Source: DATGZX01 sp035296965
GTDB lineage: Bacteria > Planctomycetota > Planctomycetia > Gemmatales > Gemmataceae
Direction: 5' to 3'
Assembly (NCBI GenBank): GCA_035296965.1
Contig: DATGZX010000144.1
Coordinates: 1 to 43,201, forward strand
Length of the DNA: 43,201 bases
Made by a program: the position numbers and the translations under genes
Notes under the pieces: generated by a model
What the model was told of the DNA's origin: nothing
The model's input: only the letters and a program-made list of their open reading frames with translations
Database searches by the model: none
Shown here: piece by piece, positions 26,762 to 36,143 of the stretch
How positions within the stretch are numbered: the first letter of the stretch is position 1
Layout: each line of letters opens with the position of its first letter

Positions 26762-29512
26762 TTATTTTTCTGAGCGCTGCCCCGATGGAGCGGGCGGCGT
26801 GGGAGCAGCACTGGTCAGCTGTTGCGGCGCTGTCGGGGAAATCGCCTCAACCGTCTTCAGCTCCATCGTGTCTTCCGGCTCCGGAACCTTTGGTGCGTCC
26901 CGGTCGATGATTACGGCTTCGCCGCCCTTGATCGTGCATAGCGCTTTGAACATATCATCGGTGATGGTCTCCGGTATGAATCGCACCGTGCCATCCGCCA
27001 TGATTGCCATCGTTCCACTCTTGCCGTTATAGGTCGTCGAAACAAAAGGCCGGATACTGTGGCTCTCGGTCACGCCCTGGAGAGTGCTGCCGCCGCCCGC
27101 GAGCCAGGGCCGCTTGAACGTGGCTGGGACCTGGATAAGGGCGATGGTATTAGAAAGGCCATCCGAAATTTCAGAGGAACGCGTGGCACGATCATACCCG
27201 AATACCCCCAGCTTCTTTGTGGTCGCAGAATCGGCAGGGTCATAATAACCGGCGTCCAGTCCGACCCCCGTGATCCCAACAAAATGCGTTGCAGCAACTT
27301 CCTCGTTCGTGCTCATGCCAGGGTAACGAACCCACCAGGTACTCCGAGGATATTGCACATCGAGGAACTGTGGGATAAGAATCCCCGCTTGCGTGAGGTT
27401 TTCGGGGTCGCGCCATGACTTTTGCCGATCGATGCGTCCATAGAGCGCAGATTTATCAGGGCCCAGGTACGGCAACAACTCGACCATCCAGCTGACCCGC
27501 TGGTCGGGTGGGTAGGGGCGCCCAGCCCGGCTGTTTGCCAGCGTCCGTTCCTGGGTGCCGCGCGGGAATTGGCCTGCATGAGAATCCAAATAGGCACGTA
27601 GTGCCCGGGCGAGTTCGAACACCCGCGGCTTGCCGCCCGCCATGTCGAGACTACCCTTGTGCTGCAGCACTAGCTGCCGCAGCCGGGCCATCATCCAGTT
27701 GTAATTTGCTTTATGGTCTATCAAGTCCACCTGAAGCACAACAACGGTCTTGTCCTGCACGGTCGCCCGCACGGAAGAGTTGCTGGTCTCTTCCTTATTA
27801 GGCACTGGCAGGTTGCCCAGCATCCCGGGTCGAAAAGGAGTGCCTCCGCCGGGAGCCGCCCCACTAGGAGCACCCTCATCAACAACTCTTCCCCCCAAAC
27901 TTAGTCCCCCGCGTCGGGTCGGGACAGGAGCACCGCCCGCCGGTCCCTGACCTGGAGGAGCGTTGCCGGGCTGATCAGGCGTCGTCGTTTTGAGTTCGGA
28001 GTTGGGCACGACAACTTTCACCTTGAACTCTTCGCCAAGCCGGGTAGCTAGGGTGCTTCCCACTTCTTTGCGGAAGGCCTCCGCCCGTTGATTGGCGATT
28101 TCTTCTTCGGGGTATTCAGACGCAACAAGAACTGAGAGCCGATCCTTTATGTTCAGAGAGATTCCAAGGATGTTCCCGTCCTTGACCAAGTTCTGCCGCA
28201 AATCGAGCGTATTCAAGCCCAGTGGCGGCACATGCCCGGCTTCCGCCGCCTGGGTGTCAATCGCCATGCTGAACGTTGGCTGCTTGGCATCGACCCGATC
28301 CATCATTTTCTTGAGAGAGGCAGAGACGGTCAGGTACTGGGCAGAAGGCAGGGCCGCCACGACGGCCGGCGGCGCATTTGTTTCGGCGGGAGCGCCTTGG
28401 CCTTGCCCCCCATTGAACATGCGGCGCTTCGGATTTAGGGCGTTCGCGGTCGTGTCAGTTTCCGGCTTGATTGGGGATGCTGCCGGGGCAGGCTGCCCCA
28501 GGGATTTACGCGGATATTGCCCCTTCACTTTCAAGAATTCTTCCAACTGATTCACATTCGCAACGACCAATGTCTTTGGATCAAGGACGCGGAGGGCGAG
28601 AGGTCTGGTCGCGGGTGGAATCTCGGTTGGGTTGACCTGTACGGCCCGAGCAAATGCCTGGCGACCCAACTCGTCCAACCAGGGATTGGCATCGAGAAGG
28701 AAGTACTCTTGATCGCCAATTTTCTTGGGGGCGAGAGCCAGATGGAACGCCGCCTTCAAATCAGAGGGCACCACAGCCTTCGTGAGATGGATGACATTGA
28801 AGGACCAGTTGTTGGTGAAATTCCATGCCTGGAGAACTAGATCAACGTCTTCCGGTGAAAAACCTAATTTTTTCTGCAATGACTGGGGATGGAATGCACC
28901 AGGCGTGTTGAATATTGTCCGCCCGAGTGCGCTGCTCAGCAGGTCTGGCATGCGCAGAACACTAAGACCTTCCGCATCGGGTGGCAGTAGATTGGTGGCA
29001 GCTTCGAGCGAGACGGATGAACTGACCGTGACAGGCCTGGATTCTGCGACCTCCGATGCCGCAGGAGGCGGACTGCTCGACGGCCCCGAACTCGCTCTTG
29101 ACGGCGGCGAGCTATCGCCGCCCCAAATGAAGTAACCCACAACACACAACAGAATGACGGCGCCCACTCCCAGACCTATCCCCAGGATCAGTTTCGTCGA
29201 ATTGCCGGCGCCCTTTCCTGCTTTCGCGCCGTCTTCATCGTCATCGGAGCCGCCGCGCGGTCCCGCCTTGGCTTTTCCCGGACGCTTCTTGGATGGTTGC
29301 TCCGCTTCTTCCTCGTCGCGACGGGGACGTTTCGATGGCTTGGGAGACTCCACTTCTTCATCGACTTCTGCTGTTTCGCCCGGGTCTTCAACCACGAAGC
29401 GGTATTTGCACTTGGGGCAGTCGATTTTTCGACCGATCAAGTTTCCGTCCCGAACGGGTACCCACGCGTCACAGCTAGGGCACTGTTGCTTGAAGCTCGC
29501 GGTCGTTGCCAT
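26762..29512 (-). CDS. Planctomycete membrane protein: zinc ribbon, one TM helix, H-X9-DG C-terminus
   Basis: A 916-residue protein. The N-terminus is a zinc ribbon with cysteines 11, 14, 32 and 35 (CPSC and CPKC). A highly charged lysine/glutamate/aspartate linker follows at about 45-100, then a single membrane helix at 107-130 (LILGIGLGVGAVILLCVVGYF), and a long outside region with proline- and glycine-rich breaks around 345-390 and 520-580. The C-terminal 200 residues resemble the DUF1559 (SBP_bac_10) end found in planctomycetes: SDGLSNTIALIQVP and, near the end, IMADGTVRFIPETI, the H-X9-DG-type motif. Such proteins are abundant in planctomycetes and of unknown function. The N-terminal pilin-like signal of classic DUF1559 proteins is absent; the zinc ribbon replaces it. 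Confidence 0.85.
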   Translation of the reverse strand: MATTASFKQQCPSCDAWVPVRDGNLIGRKIDCPKCKYRFVVEDPGETAEVDEEVESPKPSKRPRRDEEEAEQPSKKRPGKAKAGPRGGSDDDEDGAKAGKGAGNSTKLILGIGLGVGAVILLCVVGYFIWGGDSSPPSRASSGPSSSPPPAASEVAESRPVTVSSSVSLEAATNLLPPDAEGLSVLRMPDLLSSALGRTIFNTPGAFHPQSLQKKLGFSPEDVDLVLQAWNFTNNWSFNVIHLTKAVVPSDLKAAFHLALAPKKIGDQEYFLLDANPWLDELGRQAFARAVQVNPTEIPPATRPLALRVLDPKTLVVANVNQLEEFLKVKGQYPRKSLGQPAPAASPIKPETDTTANALNPKRRMFNGGQGQGAPAETNAPPAVVAALPSAQYLTVSASLKKMMDRVDAKQPTFSMAIDTQAAEAGHVPPLGLNTLDLRQNLVKDGNILGISLNIKDRLSVLVASEYPEEEIANQRAEAFRKEVGSTLATRLGEEFKVKVVVPNSELKTTTPDQPGNAPPGQGPAGGAPVPTRRGGLSLGGRVVDEGAPSGAAPGGGTPFRPGMLGNLPVPNKEETSNSSVRATVQDKTVVVLQVDLIDHKANYNWMMARLRQLVLQHKGSLDMAGGKPRVFELARALRAYLDSHAGQFPRGTQERTLANSRAGRPYPPDQRVSWMVELLPYLGPDKSALYGRIDRQKSWRDPENLTQAGILIPQFLDVQYPRSTWWVRYPGMSTNEEVAATHFVGITGVGLDAGYYDPADSATTKKLGVFGYDRATRSSEISDGLSNTIALIQVPATFKRPWLAGGGSTLQGVTESHSIRPFVSTTYNGKSGTMAIMADGTVRFIPETITDDMFKALCTIKGGEAVIIDRDAPKVPEPEDTMELKTVEAISPTAPQQLTSAAPTPPAPSGQRSEK

Positions 29513-29713
29513 GATTTCGTTCTCCGCCTTCCATCGATGAATTTAGCGCTTAAAAAGAGGAGCCCCGGCAAGAATGAACTCCCCATCATCATAAACGTAG
29601 GTGGCAGGACAATGCAAAGGGTAATTGGGGAAGTTTGTGGGCAATCTCCACTCCAGCACGAAAGTTCTGCCGGGCGACGATGCCGAACGACCGTTAAACC
29701 CGGCATGCTGCAA

Positions 29714-29742
29714 TTGACCGAAATTTTCGGCACAGCTATATT
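29714..29742 (+). promoter_or_regulatory. Sigma-70-type promoter of the methyltransferase gene
   Basis: TTGACC at 29714-29719 and TATATT at 29737-29742 are separated by 17 bases, each one mismatch from consensus. The predicted start is about 45 bases before the ATG. Confidence 0.6.
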
Positions 29743-29794
29743 CGCGCGATCAAGAGCGCAATCGTCTTATCCGCGGCGCTGAAGGAATTATGTA

Positions 29795-30742
29795 ATGAGT
29801 TTCTATCCGCACCGCACGAAAGCCTCGGCACCGGGAGCCGTGCCGAGTGTCGAATGGGAAGAATCGCAGTGTCCTCTTTGCAGCGGCCGCGATTGGTCTC
29901 CGCTCGTCGAAGCGCCGGACACTACCGTGGGGGGCGCGGGCCTTTGGTTCGTGGTCGTCCAATGTCAGGAATGCGGCCTCTGCTTCACCAACCCGCGCCC
30001 CAATCTTCATTCGTTTGCCCAGTTCTATCCTGCGAGCTATCGCCCGCATCAGCCGCACGAGGTTCGCACCCCGCGGGGGCGCTCCATCCGCCAGCGCAAA
30101 TGGTCGCGTGATGTGCAGCGCGTTCTCTCATGGCGAGCTGAGGGTAGACTTCTTGACTTCGGATGCGGTGGCGGGTCATTCCTCGCACGCTTGCATCGCA
30201 TGGATTGGCAGGTGACTGGGATCGATGTTTCGACGGCAGCCGTGCAGCGGGTGCGCGACGAATTGGGCCTGCAGGCATTCGTGGGCACTCTGCCTCATCC
30301 CGAATTGCGCCCGGAGAGCTTCGATGTCGTCACCATGTGGCATTCCCTTGAGCACGTGCATGCCCCCCTGGAGGTCCTTCAAGAGGCACACCGACTCTTG
30401 GTCCCGGGAGGGCGCTTAGTCGTAGCAGTACCGAACATCGACAGTCTGCCTTTCCGTTGGTTCGGCCCTGCGTGGTACGGGCTGGACCTGCCTCGCCACC
30501 TTACGCATTTCGCCCCCTGGACATTGCACTTGATGCTGGAGAGAGCAGGGTTTCGTGTCGGCCCTGTCCACATGGTGCGCCACAGCGCATGGCTCCGCTC
30601 GTCGGCCAAGCTGGCTGGCCTGCGGCAGCCTCCGACCCATTGGCAGCGTCTGCTCAAAGGCAAACCATTCTCACGGCTGGCTTCCTGGTACTGCTCCCTC
30701 ACGCGACAACTGGACTGCATGATGGTCGTGGCCCAGCGTTAA
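29795..30742 (+). CDS. Class I SAM-dependent methyltransferase with zinc ribbon
   Basis: A 315-residue protein. An N-terminal zinc ribbon has cysteines 26, 29, 57 and 60 (CPLC, CQEC), as in sugar/polyketide C-methyltransferase-like proteins. The SAM-binding motif I is LLDFGCGGGSFL (119-130), followed by VTGIDVS, and FDVVTMWHSLEHVHAPLEVLQEAHRLLVPGG is the motif IV to post-IV segment. AAGGA precedes the ATG at 29795. It is next to, but divergent in orientation from, the nucleotide-sugar operon, so a role in modifying surface glycans is possible. The substrate is unknown. Confidence 0.87.
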   Translation: MSFYPHRTKASAPGAVPSVEWEESQCPLCSGRDWSPLVEAPDTTVGGAGLWFVVVQCQECGLCFTNPRPNLHSFAQFYPASYRPHQPHEVRTPRGRSIRQRKWSRDVQRVLSWRAEGRLLDFGCGGGSFLARLHRMDWQVTGIDVSTAAVQRVRDELGLQAFVGTLPHPELRPESFDVVTMWHSLEHVHAPLEVLQEAHRLLVPGGRLVVAVPNIDSLPFRWFGPAWYGLDLPRHLTHFAPWTLHLMLERAGFRVGPVHMVRHSAWLRSSAKLAGLRQPPTHWQRLLKGKPFSRLASWYCSLTRQLDCMMVVAQR

Positions 30743-31081
30743 CCAAGTGAAGCACTGATTTACACAAATATAAATACTTGTTAACACAATGGTGGGTTCG
30801 GCAACGCTGGTGTTCTAAGATCCACGCATTCCAAGAGCGGGCACGCACTTCTCTATCTTTCACTCCGCCAATAGCTTAGGGAAAGCGCTGCGCGTGCCTA
30901 CGCTGAGGCTCCGACCTCCTCCCTGCGCTGTGGCATACCGTGTGCTTCTACGATTTGGCAGCTACGACCCGGCGGGAAGGGGGCGACGCACTAGGCTTAT
31001 CCGGGCCTGGGGCCAGGTTTTTCCGTCGCAGGGGGGCGGAATCGGCCGAGTGCCAGCCTCCTTTTCACCGGGCCGTAGCCT
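30743..31081. other. Intergenic region between convergent genes
   Basis: It begins with an AT-rich patch (about 30755-30790), unusual in this GC-rich window, and has a weak hairpin at 31006-31017 followed by five Ts. No gene is supported. Confidence 0.4.
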
Positions 31082-32431
31082 TCAGGATTCCTCTCCAGGG
31101 CTACCTTTAGGGCTATTGTCCACGCCGCCCGGCTGCCTCCCAATCGAGTAATAAACAAAGCCGAGATCTGCCAGGTTTTTTGGATCGTAGAGATTGCGGC
31201 CGTCAAAAATAGCGGCTTGGCGCATGAGCCGTCGCATCACTTCAAAATCGGGATTTCGAAATTCCTGCCACTCGGTGACAATCGCCAGTCCGTCAGCGCC
31301 TTCTAATGCTCCGTATGGGCGATCGCAATAGACGAGCTTATCGCCATACTCCGCGCGGACGTTCGCAGTAGCTTCCGGATCGTGAACTCGCAGAGCCGCT
31401 CCTTCCGCGAGGAGTGCATCGATAAGCACGATGGCTGGAGCTTCGCGGATATCGTCCGTGCGCGGCTTGAATGCCATTCCCCAGATGGCAAAGGTCTTGT
31501 TTTTCAGATCCCTCGCAAAATGCTTGCGGATCATGTTGAAGAGGACGCGCTTCTGATTCTCGTTTACCCGGTCGACAGCCTCCATGAGATGCAGCGGAGC
31601 TTTGACCGTCCGAGCGGCGGCGATGATGGCGCGCACGTCCTTCGGGAAACAACTGCCGCCGAAGCCCGCGCCGGGAAAGAGGAAATCAAAGCCAATTCGC
31701 CTGTCGTGCCCCATTCCCTTGCGAACGTCATTGATGTCCGCGCCGAGGGATTCGCAGAGGTTGGCCATCTCGTTGATGAAGCTGACCTTGGTGGCGAGCA
31801 TGGCGTTGGAAGCATATTTAGTCATCTCGGCACTTTCCGGCGACATGACCAAAAAAGGTCTCTCGGTGCGCAAGAAAGGCAAGTACAATTCGCGCAGCCT
31901 CTCTGCAACTTTGGGATTCCGAACGCCTACGACCACGCGGTCGGGTTTCATGAAATCATCCAGGGCGGAGCCTTCCTTGAGAAACTCCGGATTGCTGGCG
32001 ACTTCAACGGGGTGGCGGGCACGCGCAGCCAAGCGCCCCGCCAGGGCATGGTTTGTACCGACGGGAACGGTGCTCTTGAGCACGACGATTTTAGGCTCAT
32101 CCAGTACCTGGGCCAGCGCATCACCCAGGGACCATATGTTGGCTAGGTTCGCACTACCGTCCTGGCTTTGCGGCGTCCCTACTGCGATAAAGATCAGCTG
32201 TGCCTCCCGCGTTGCATCCGCCAGATCGGTCGTGAAGCGCAGCCGTTCTTCGCGCCGGTTGCGATGCACCAGTTCGAGAAGGCCCGGTTCGTAAATGGGG
32301 ATTCGCCCCGAGTCGAGCTGCTCGATCTTGGAAGCGGAATTATCCATCCCGACCACGATATTGCCGCTTTCAGCAAGGCAAGTTGCCGTGACCAGGCCGA
32401 CGTATCCAGTGCCGATAACCGCAATCCTCAC
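31082..32431 (-). CDS. ugd: UDP-glucose 6-dehydrogenase family
   Basis: A 449-residue enzyme that oxidises a UDP-sugar (typically UDP-glucose to UDP-glucuronate, two NAD per turn). The start is the GTG at 32429-32431, overlapping the previous stop as GTGA; the Rossmann motif IGTGYVGL begins at residue 6. NPEFLKEGSA (147-156) is the conserved substrate segment, and the catalytic cysteine is Cys261 in GFGGSCFPKD. KNKTFAIWGMAFKPRTDDIREAPA is the C-terminal NAD-sugar domain. An open frame continues upstream, but that sequence belongs to the neighbouring gene. GDP-mannose dehydrogenases share the fold, and the neighbouring GDP-mannose genes leave this alternative open. It is the last gene of the nucleotide-sugar operon. 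Confidence 0.92.
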   Translation of the reverse strand: MRIAVIGTGYVGLVTATCLAESGNIVVGMDNSASKIEQLDSGRIPIYEPGLLELVHRNRREERLRFTTDLADATREAQLIFIAVGTPQSQDGSANLANIWSLGDALAQVLDEPKIVVLKSTVPVGTNHALAGRLAARARHPVEVASNPEFLKEGSALDDFMKPDRVVVGVRNPKVAERLRELYLPFLRTERPFLVMSPESAEMTKYASNAMLATKVSFINEMANLCESLGADINDVRKGMGHDRRIGFDFLFPGAGFGGSCFPKDVRAIIAAARTVKAPLHLMEAVDRVNENQKRVLFNMIRKHFARDLKNKTFAIWGMAFKPRTDDIREAPAIVLIDALLAEGAALRVHDPEATANVRAEYGDKLVYCDRPYGALEGADGLAIVTEWQEFRNPDFEVMRRLMRQAAIFDGRNLYDPKNLADLGFVYYSIGRQPGGVDNSPKGSPGEES

Positions 32432-33408
32432 GTTTGTCTTCTCCAGTAATCCAGGATGTCGGTGAGAGTGTGCTGAAGCGTGAAACGAGGGTGCCAGCCG
32501 GTTTCGCGTCGCAGTTTGGAGGCATCCGCCCGGACCACGTTGGTCTCCGCGGAGCGCAATAAGCCGGCGCGTTGGCGAATTTCGATCTTCAGCGGCGAAA
32601 GAGCGAGGAGAGTGTCCAGCAATTCTTGCATGGAATGCGCTTCCCCGGTCCCAGCATTGTAAACTTCTCCCGTTCGCCCGCGCTCCATGAGGAGCAAGTA
32701 GGCTCGTACCATGTCGCGCACGTCGGTGAGGTCGCGCTTGGGGTTCAGGTCGCCCGTCTCCAGGTAGGGTGTTTCCGCGGAGTTCGGTCGACCTTCTTGC
32801 AGCTTTTCGATGGCAGCTATTTGTTTGGCGAAATGGGCCACCGCAAACTCGGGCGATTGCCCTGGGCCGATGTGATTGAAAGGTCGAACGCGCACGATGT
32901 CGAGACCCGGGGTACGGGTGTACTGGTAGCTGGCCAGATCGGCAGCCGCCTTGCTGCTCGCGTAGGGGCTGGCTGGGCGCAGCGGAGTGCGTTCGTCCTG
33001 CGGCTGGTCCGGCGCTTCGGCGTCGCCGTAAACCAAACCGCTGCCCACGTACAGGATCCGGGGACGGCCGCCCCACCGGTCGATTGCATCGTAGAGTGCG
33101 CGAGTGGCCGTGAGATTTCCCTGCCAGGCAACGTCCGGCTCTCTGAATGATTTGCCCACGTTAGCGTAGCCGGCCAGGTGAAAGACTTGCTCAGGTTGGG
33201 CTTGCCTCACGAGTGCTTCCGTCGCCACGGGATCGGAAAGATCACAGGTTTGCAGCATCACGCGTTCGCCAAGATGACGCCATCCCTCCGGCCAGTGCGC
33301 GCGCCGGCTGGTGCCATGCAGGACGACGCCGGGGACGGCCAGCAAGGCATCGGCCAGGTGGCTGCCGACAAAACCGGTTACGCCTGTTACGAGAATGCGC
33401 ATGGTCAT
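32428..33408 (-). CDS. rmd: GDP-6-deoxy-D-mannose reductase-like SDR
   Basis: A 326-residue extended short-chain dehydrogenase. The NAD(P)-binding motif is TGVTGFVGSHLADAL, the active site is YASSK in RPASPYASSKAAADL with the upstream VGSGLVYG serine segment, and RPFNHIGPGQSPEFAVAHF is the family substrate loop. Directly downstream of gmd, the likely reaction is reduction of GDP-4-keto-6-deoxymannose to GDP-D-rhamnose. GDP-fucose synthase is a less likely alternative, since it needs an epimerase active site that I cannot confirm. A second in-frame ATG two codons in is possible. Confidence 0.82.
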   Translation of the reverse strand: MTMRILVTGVTGFVGSHLADALLAVPGVVLHGTSRRAHWPEGWRHLGERVMLQTCDLSDPVATEALVRQAQPEQVFHLAGYANVGKSFREPDVAWQGNLTATRALYDAIDRWGGRPRILYVGSGLVYGDAEAPDQPQDERTPLRPASPYASSKAAADLASYQYTRTPGLDIVRVRPFNHIGPGQSPEFAVAHFAKQIAAIEKLQEGRPNSAETPYLETGDLNPKRDLTDVRDMVRAYLLLMERGRTGEVYNAGTGEAHSMQELLDTLLALSPLKIEIRQRAGLLRSAETNVVRADASKLRRETGWHPRFTLQHTLTDILDYWRRQT

Positions 33409-33420
33409 CGCGATGGCACG

Positions 33421-34395
33421 TCACGCATGGGAAGCGGCTTCGAATCGTCGGACGTCGGCATCGACCATCATCCGAACCAGTTCCGCAAAACCGACCTGGG
33501 GACGCCAACCAAAAGCCTGGCGTGCCTTGCCCGCGTCTCCGACCAGCAGGTCCACCTCTGCAGGCCGCTTCAGCTCCTCGTCCACCACCACGTACTCGTG
33601 CCAATCGAGGCCGGCGTGGTCGAAAGCAATTTCCACCAATTCGCGAACCGAATGGCTCTCGCCTGTGGCGATGACGAAATCGTCGGCCTGATCCTGCTGC
33701 AGGATCAGCCACATCGCCTTGACGTAGTCACCCGCAAATCCCCAGTCCCGCTTTGCCTCTAGGTTCCCCAGACGGAGTTCCTTCTGCAATCCCAACTTGA
33801 TTCGAGCGACCGCGTCGGTTACTTTGCGGGTCACGAACTCGCGGCCGCGGCGCGGAGATTCATGATTGAACAGGACGCCGCTGCAGCAGAACATGTCGTA
33901 GCTTTCACGATAGTTTACGGTAATCCAGTGACCGTAAGCCTTGGCCACGCCGTAAGGACTGCGCGGGTAGAACGGCGTGGTTTCACGCTGCGGCGTTTCG
34001 CGGACGCGGCCGTACATTTCGCTGCTGCTGGCCTGGTAGAAGCGGATCTGCCGCGGGTCTAGCAGGCGAATTGCTTCCAGCATGCGTGTCACACCGATCC
34101 CGGTGAATTCCCCAGTTAAAACCGGCTGCTGCCAGCTTGTCGGGACGAAGCTCATTGCCGCCAGGTTATATACCTCGTTCGGCTCCACTTTCCGCAGCAC
34201 GTTGATGAGGGACAATTGATCGAGAAGATCGGCCTGGTGCAATTGAACCTGTGCTGTCAGGTGGTTGATGCGCTCGAAATTCTCGGTGCTGGAGCGGCGG
34301 ACGATGCCATGCACCTCATAGCCTTTTTCGAGTAGCCACTCAGCCAGGTAACTACCATCCTGGCCGGTGATGCCGGTAATCAAGGCCTTCTTCAT
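33421..34395 (-). CDS. gmd: GDP-mannose 4,6-dehydratase
   Basis: A 324-residue enzyme that makes GDP-4-keto-6-deoxymannose from GDP-mannose. It begins MKKALITGITGQDGSYLAEWLLEKGYEVHG, with the GQDGSY cofactor motif. The catalytic set is ASSSEMYG and YGVAKAYGHWITVNYRE (Tyr and Lys), and FNHESPRRG and RDWGFAGDYVKAMW are diagnostic. I use the ATG at 34395, which starts at the canonical residues; an ATG three codons earlier is possible. It feeds the downstream reductase. Confidence 0.95.
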   Translation of the reverse strand: MKKALITGITGQDGSYLAEWLLEKGYEVHGIVRRSSTENFERINHLTAQVQLHQADLLDQLSLINVLRKVEPNEVYNLAAMSFVPTSWQQPVLTGEFTGIGVTRMLEAIRLLDPRQIRFYQASSSEMYGRVRETPQRETTPFYPRSPYGVAKAYGHWITVNYRESYDMFCCSGVLFNHESPRRGREFVTRKVTDAVARIKLGLQKELRLGNLEAKRDWGFAGDYVKAMWLILQQDQADDFVIATGESHSVRELVEIAFDHAGLDWHEYVVVDEELKRPAEVDLLVGDAGKARQAFGWRPQVGFAELVRMMVDADVRRFEAASHA

Positions 34396-34430
34396 GTCAC
34401 CCATCCGCGAGGCAGGCTGCCCCTGGCGCG

Positions 34431-35465
34431 TTAAGTTATGATTGGGAGCGGTTCAGCTCGGGTACCATACTGTTTCTTGTAGTATTCAAGGTACTCTCCG
34501 CTGCGCACCTTGGCGACCCAATCCGCGTGATCCTGGTACCAGCGAATAGTCTCGCGCAGCCCGTCGTCGAACGAGATCGATGTGCGCCAGCCCAGCTCTT
34601 GCTGAAGTTTGCGGCAATCCAGGGAGTACCGGCGATCATGTCCAGGTCGGTCCCTAACGTAGCGAATGAGCGAAAGTGACTTGCTGAGCGTTTCCAGCAA
34701 TCGATGCGTTAACGCCAGGTTCGTGCACTCGCTGCCGCCGCCGACATTGTAAACCTCACCAACCTTTCCGTCTCGCCAGACGCGAACCAGCGCCGAGCAA
34801 TGATCGCGCACATGGATCCAATCGCGCACCTGGAGGCCGTCTCCATAAATGGGCACAGGCTCATCCCGGAGCAAGTTGGTGATGAACAGAGGAATGAGTT
34901 TTTCCGGGAATTGGTAAGGCCCGTAGTTGTTGGAGCAGCGCGTGATTACGGCAGGCAGGCCGAACGTGCGAACGTAGCTTTGCACCAGTAAATCCGCGGC
35001 CGCTTTGCTTGCGGCATAAGGGCTATTCGGGCTCAAGGGCGACGCTTCGGTGAATGAGCCGGTCTCGCCCAGGCTTCCGTAGACCTCATCCGTAGAAACC
35101 TGCAAGTAGCGCGGCACGTCAAAGTTGCGGGCCGCGTCGAGCAACACCTGTGTCCCCAAAACGTTCGTACGGACGAATGGCGACGCGTCGTCGATGCTCC
35201 GGTCGACGTGGCTTTCGGCGGCGAAGTTGAAGATGGCACTGACGCCCGCTCTCACAATTCGGCGAACCGTCTCCCGGTCCGCGATGTCACCTTGGAAAAA
35301 GCTATAGCGGGGGCTGCGGTCGATGTCGGTAAGGTTAGCAGGGTTTCCCGCGTAAGTAAGGAGATCGAGATTAACTACTCGGAGGTCGGGATGAACATCG
35401 AGCAAGGAGCGGATGAAGTTGCTGCCAATAAAACCGCAGCCGCCTGTTACCAAGACTGGATCCAT
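34431..35465 (-). CDS. rmlB: dTDP-glucose 4,6-dehydratase
   Basis: A 344-residue SDR enzyme forming dTDP-4-keto-6-deoxyglucose. It has VTGGCGFIGSNFIR, NFAAESHVDRSIDD, VSTDEVYGSLG, the YAASK active site, and TRCSNNYGPYQFPEKLIPL, all typical of RmlB. The ATG at 35465 has AGAGGG upstream; an in-frame GTG 24 bases earlier is less likely. It is the first gene of the operon. rmlA, rmlC and rmlD are not in the window, so the end product is unknown. Confidence 0.95.
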   Translation of the reverse strand: MDPVLVTGGCGFIGSNFIRSLLDVHPDLRVVNLDLLTYAGNPANLTDIDRSPRYSFFQGDIADRETVRRIVRAGVSAIFNFAAESHVDRSIDDASPFVRTNVLGTQVLLDAARNFDVPRYLQVSTDEVYGSLGETGSFTEASPLSPNSPYAASKAAADLLVQSYVRTFGLPAVITRCSNNYGPYQFPEKLIPLFITNLLRDEPVPIYGDGLQVRDWIHVRDHCSALVRVWRDGKVGEVYNVGGGSECTNLALTHRLLETLSKSLSLIRYVRDRPGHDRRYSLDCRKLQQELGWRTSISFDDGLRETIRWYQDHADWVAKVRSGEYLEYYKKQYGTRAEPLPIIT

Positions 35466-35654
35466 GGATTCCCTCTGATCAGGTTCCACACTATGTTATG
35501 GCAGGCGCTGTCAATGATCCATGAGCTGAGGCACAGCTTCCAGGCAGACCCGAGACGGGAGAGCAAGTGTCCGAGACCACCATCTCCGCACGCCGATTAA
35601 CGCGGCAGGGCCGCCCTCCAATAAGAAAAGCAGCCGGCTGCACACCCTTTCGGC

Positions 35655-35683
35655 TTGACACTACCCTTTACCACCTTTACACT
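35655..35683 (+). promoter_or_regulatory. Sigma-70-type promoter of the HU gene
   Basis: TTGACA at 35655-35660 (exact consensus), a 17-base spacer, then TACACT at 35678-35683. About 60 bases upstream of the HU-like start, which has AGGAG at 35731-35735. Confidence 0.65.
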
Positions 35684-35744
35684 TGAAGCGTTTCCTGCTG
35701 GTCGATCGGATCCGACCGCGAGCTTCAGATAGGAGAACCAACAC

Positions 35745-36143
35745 ATGACTAAGAAAGAAATCGTCAAGCAAATATCGGAACGGATCGGCCTGACTCAGCT
35801 TAAGACGAAAGATATTGTACAGCAAACGTTTGATGCAATTGTAGATACTCTGATCGAGGTGGGACGGATCGAACTCCGCAATTTCGGAGTCTTTGAAGTC
35901 AAGATGCGCAAAGCTCGCAAAGCGCGCAACCCTCGAACCGGCGAACGTGTCGACGTCGAGCCTAAAAAAGTCGTAACCTTTAAGCCTGGCAAGGAGATGG
36001 AAGAAAGGGTCCGCAAATTCGCGAACATTCCCGGACCCGAAGAGAAAGAGAAAACCACCGTGCTCGCAGGCGACGAAACGGACGGACATTCCGAAGCGAT
36101 GGCCGCCGCCAAGAACTTCAACCGTCCACGTAAGGGGCCTTAA
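35745..36143 (+). CDS. HU/IHF-family DNA-binding protein
   Basis: A 132-residue nucleoid protein. Residues 1-92 are an HU fold (MTKKEIVKQISERIGLTQLKTKDIV, then IELRNFGVFEVKMRKARKARNPRTGERVDVEPKKVVTFKPGK), including the RNPRTGE beta-arm with the DNA-intercalating proline. The extra 40-residue acidic then basic tail (about 95-132) is unlike E. coli HU. Because sigma-54 promoters often need DNA bending, it could assist them, but this is speculative and it sits 13 kb away. Confidence 0.94.
   Translation: MTKKEIVKQISERIGLTQLKTKDIVQQTFDAIVDTLIEVGRIELRNFGVFEVKMRKARKARNPRTGERVDVEPKKVVTFKPGKEMEERVRKFANIPGPEEKEKTTVLAGDETDGHSEAMAAAKNFNRPRKGP

Noticed and set aside
31006..31022. CCTGGGGCCAGG followed by five Ts, a possible terminator
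   Set aside because: The stem is only five base pairs with a two-base loop, and it is about 260 bp beyond the methyltransferase stop.
32432..33076. Upstream extension of the ugd frame (215 codons)
   Set aside because: It lies entirely over the rmd gene in another frame. The conserved Rossmann start and the GTGA overlap place the true start at 32431.
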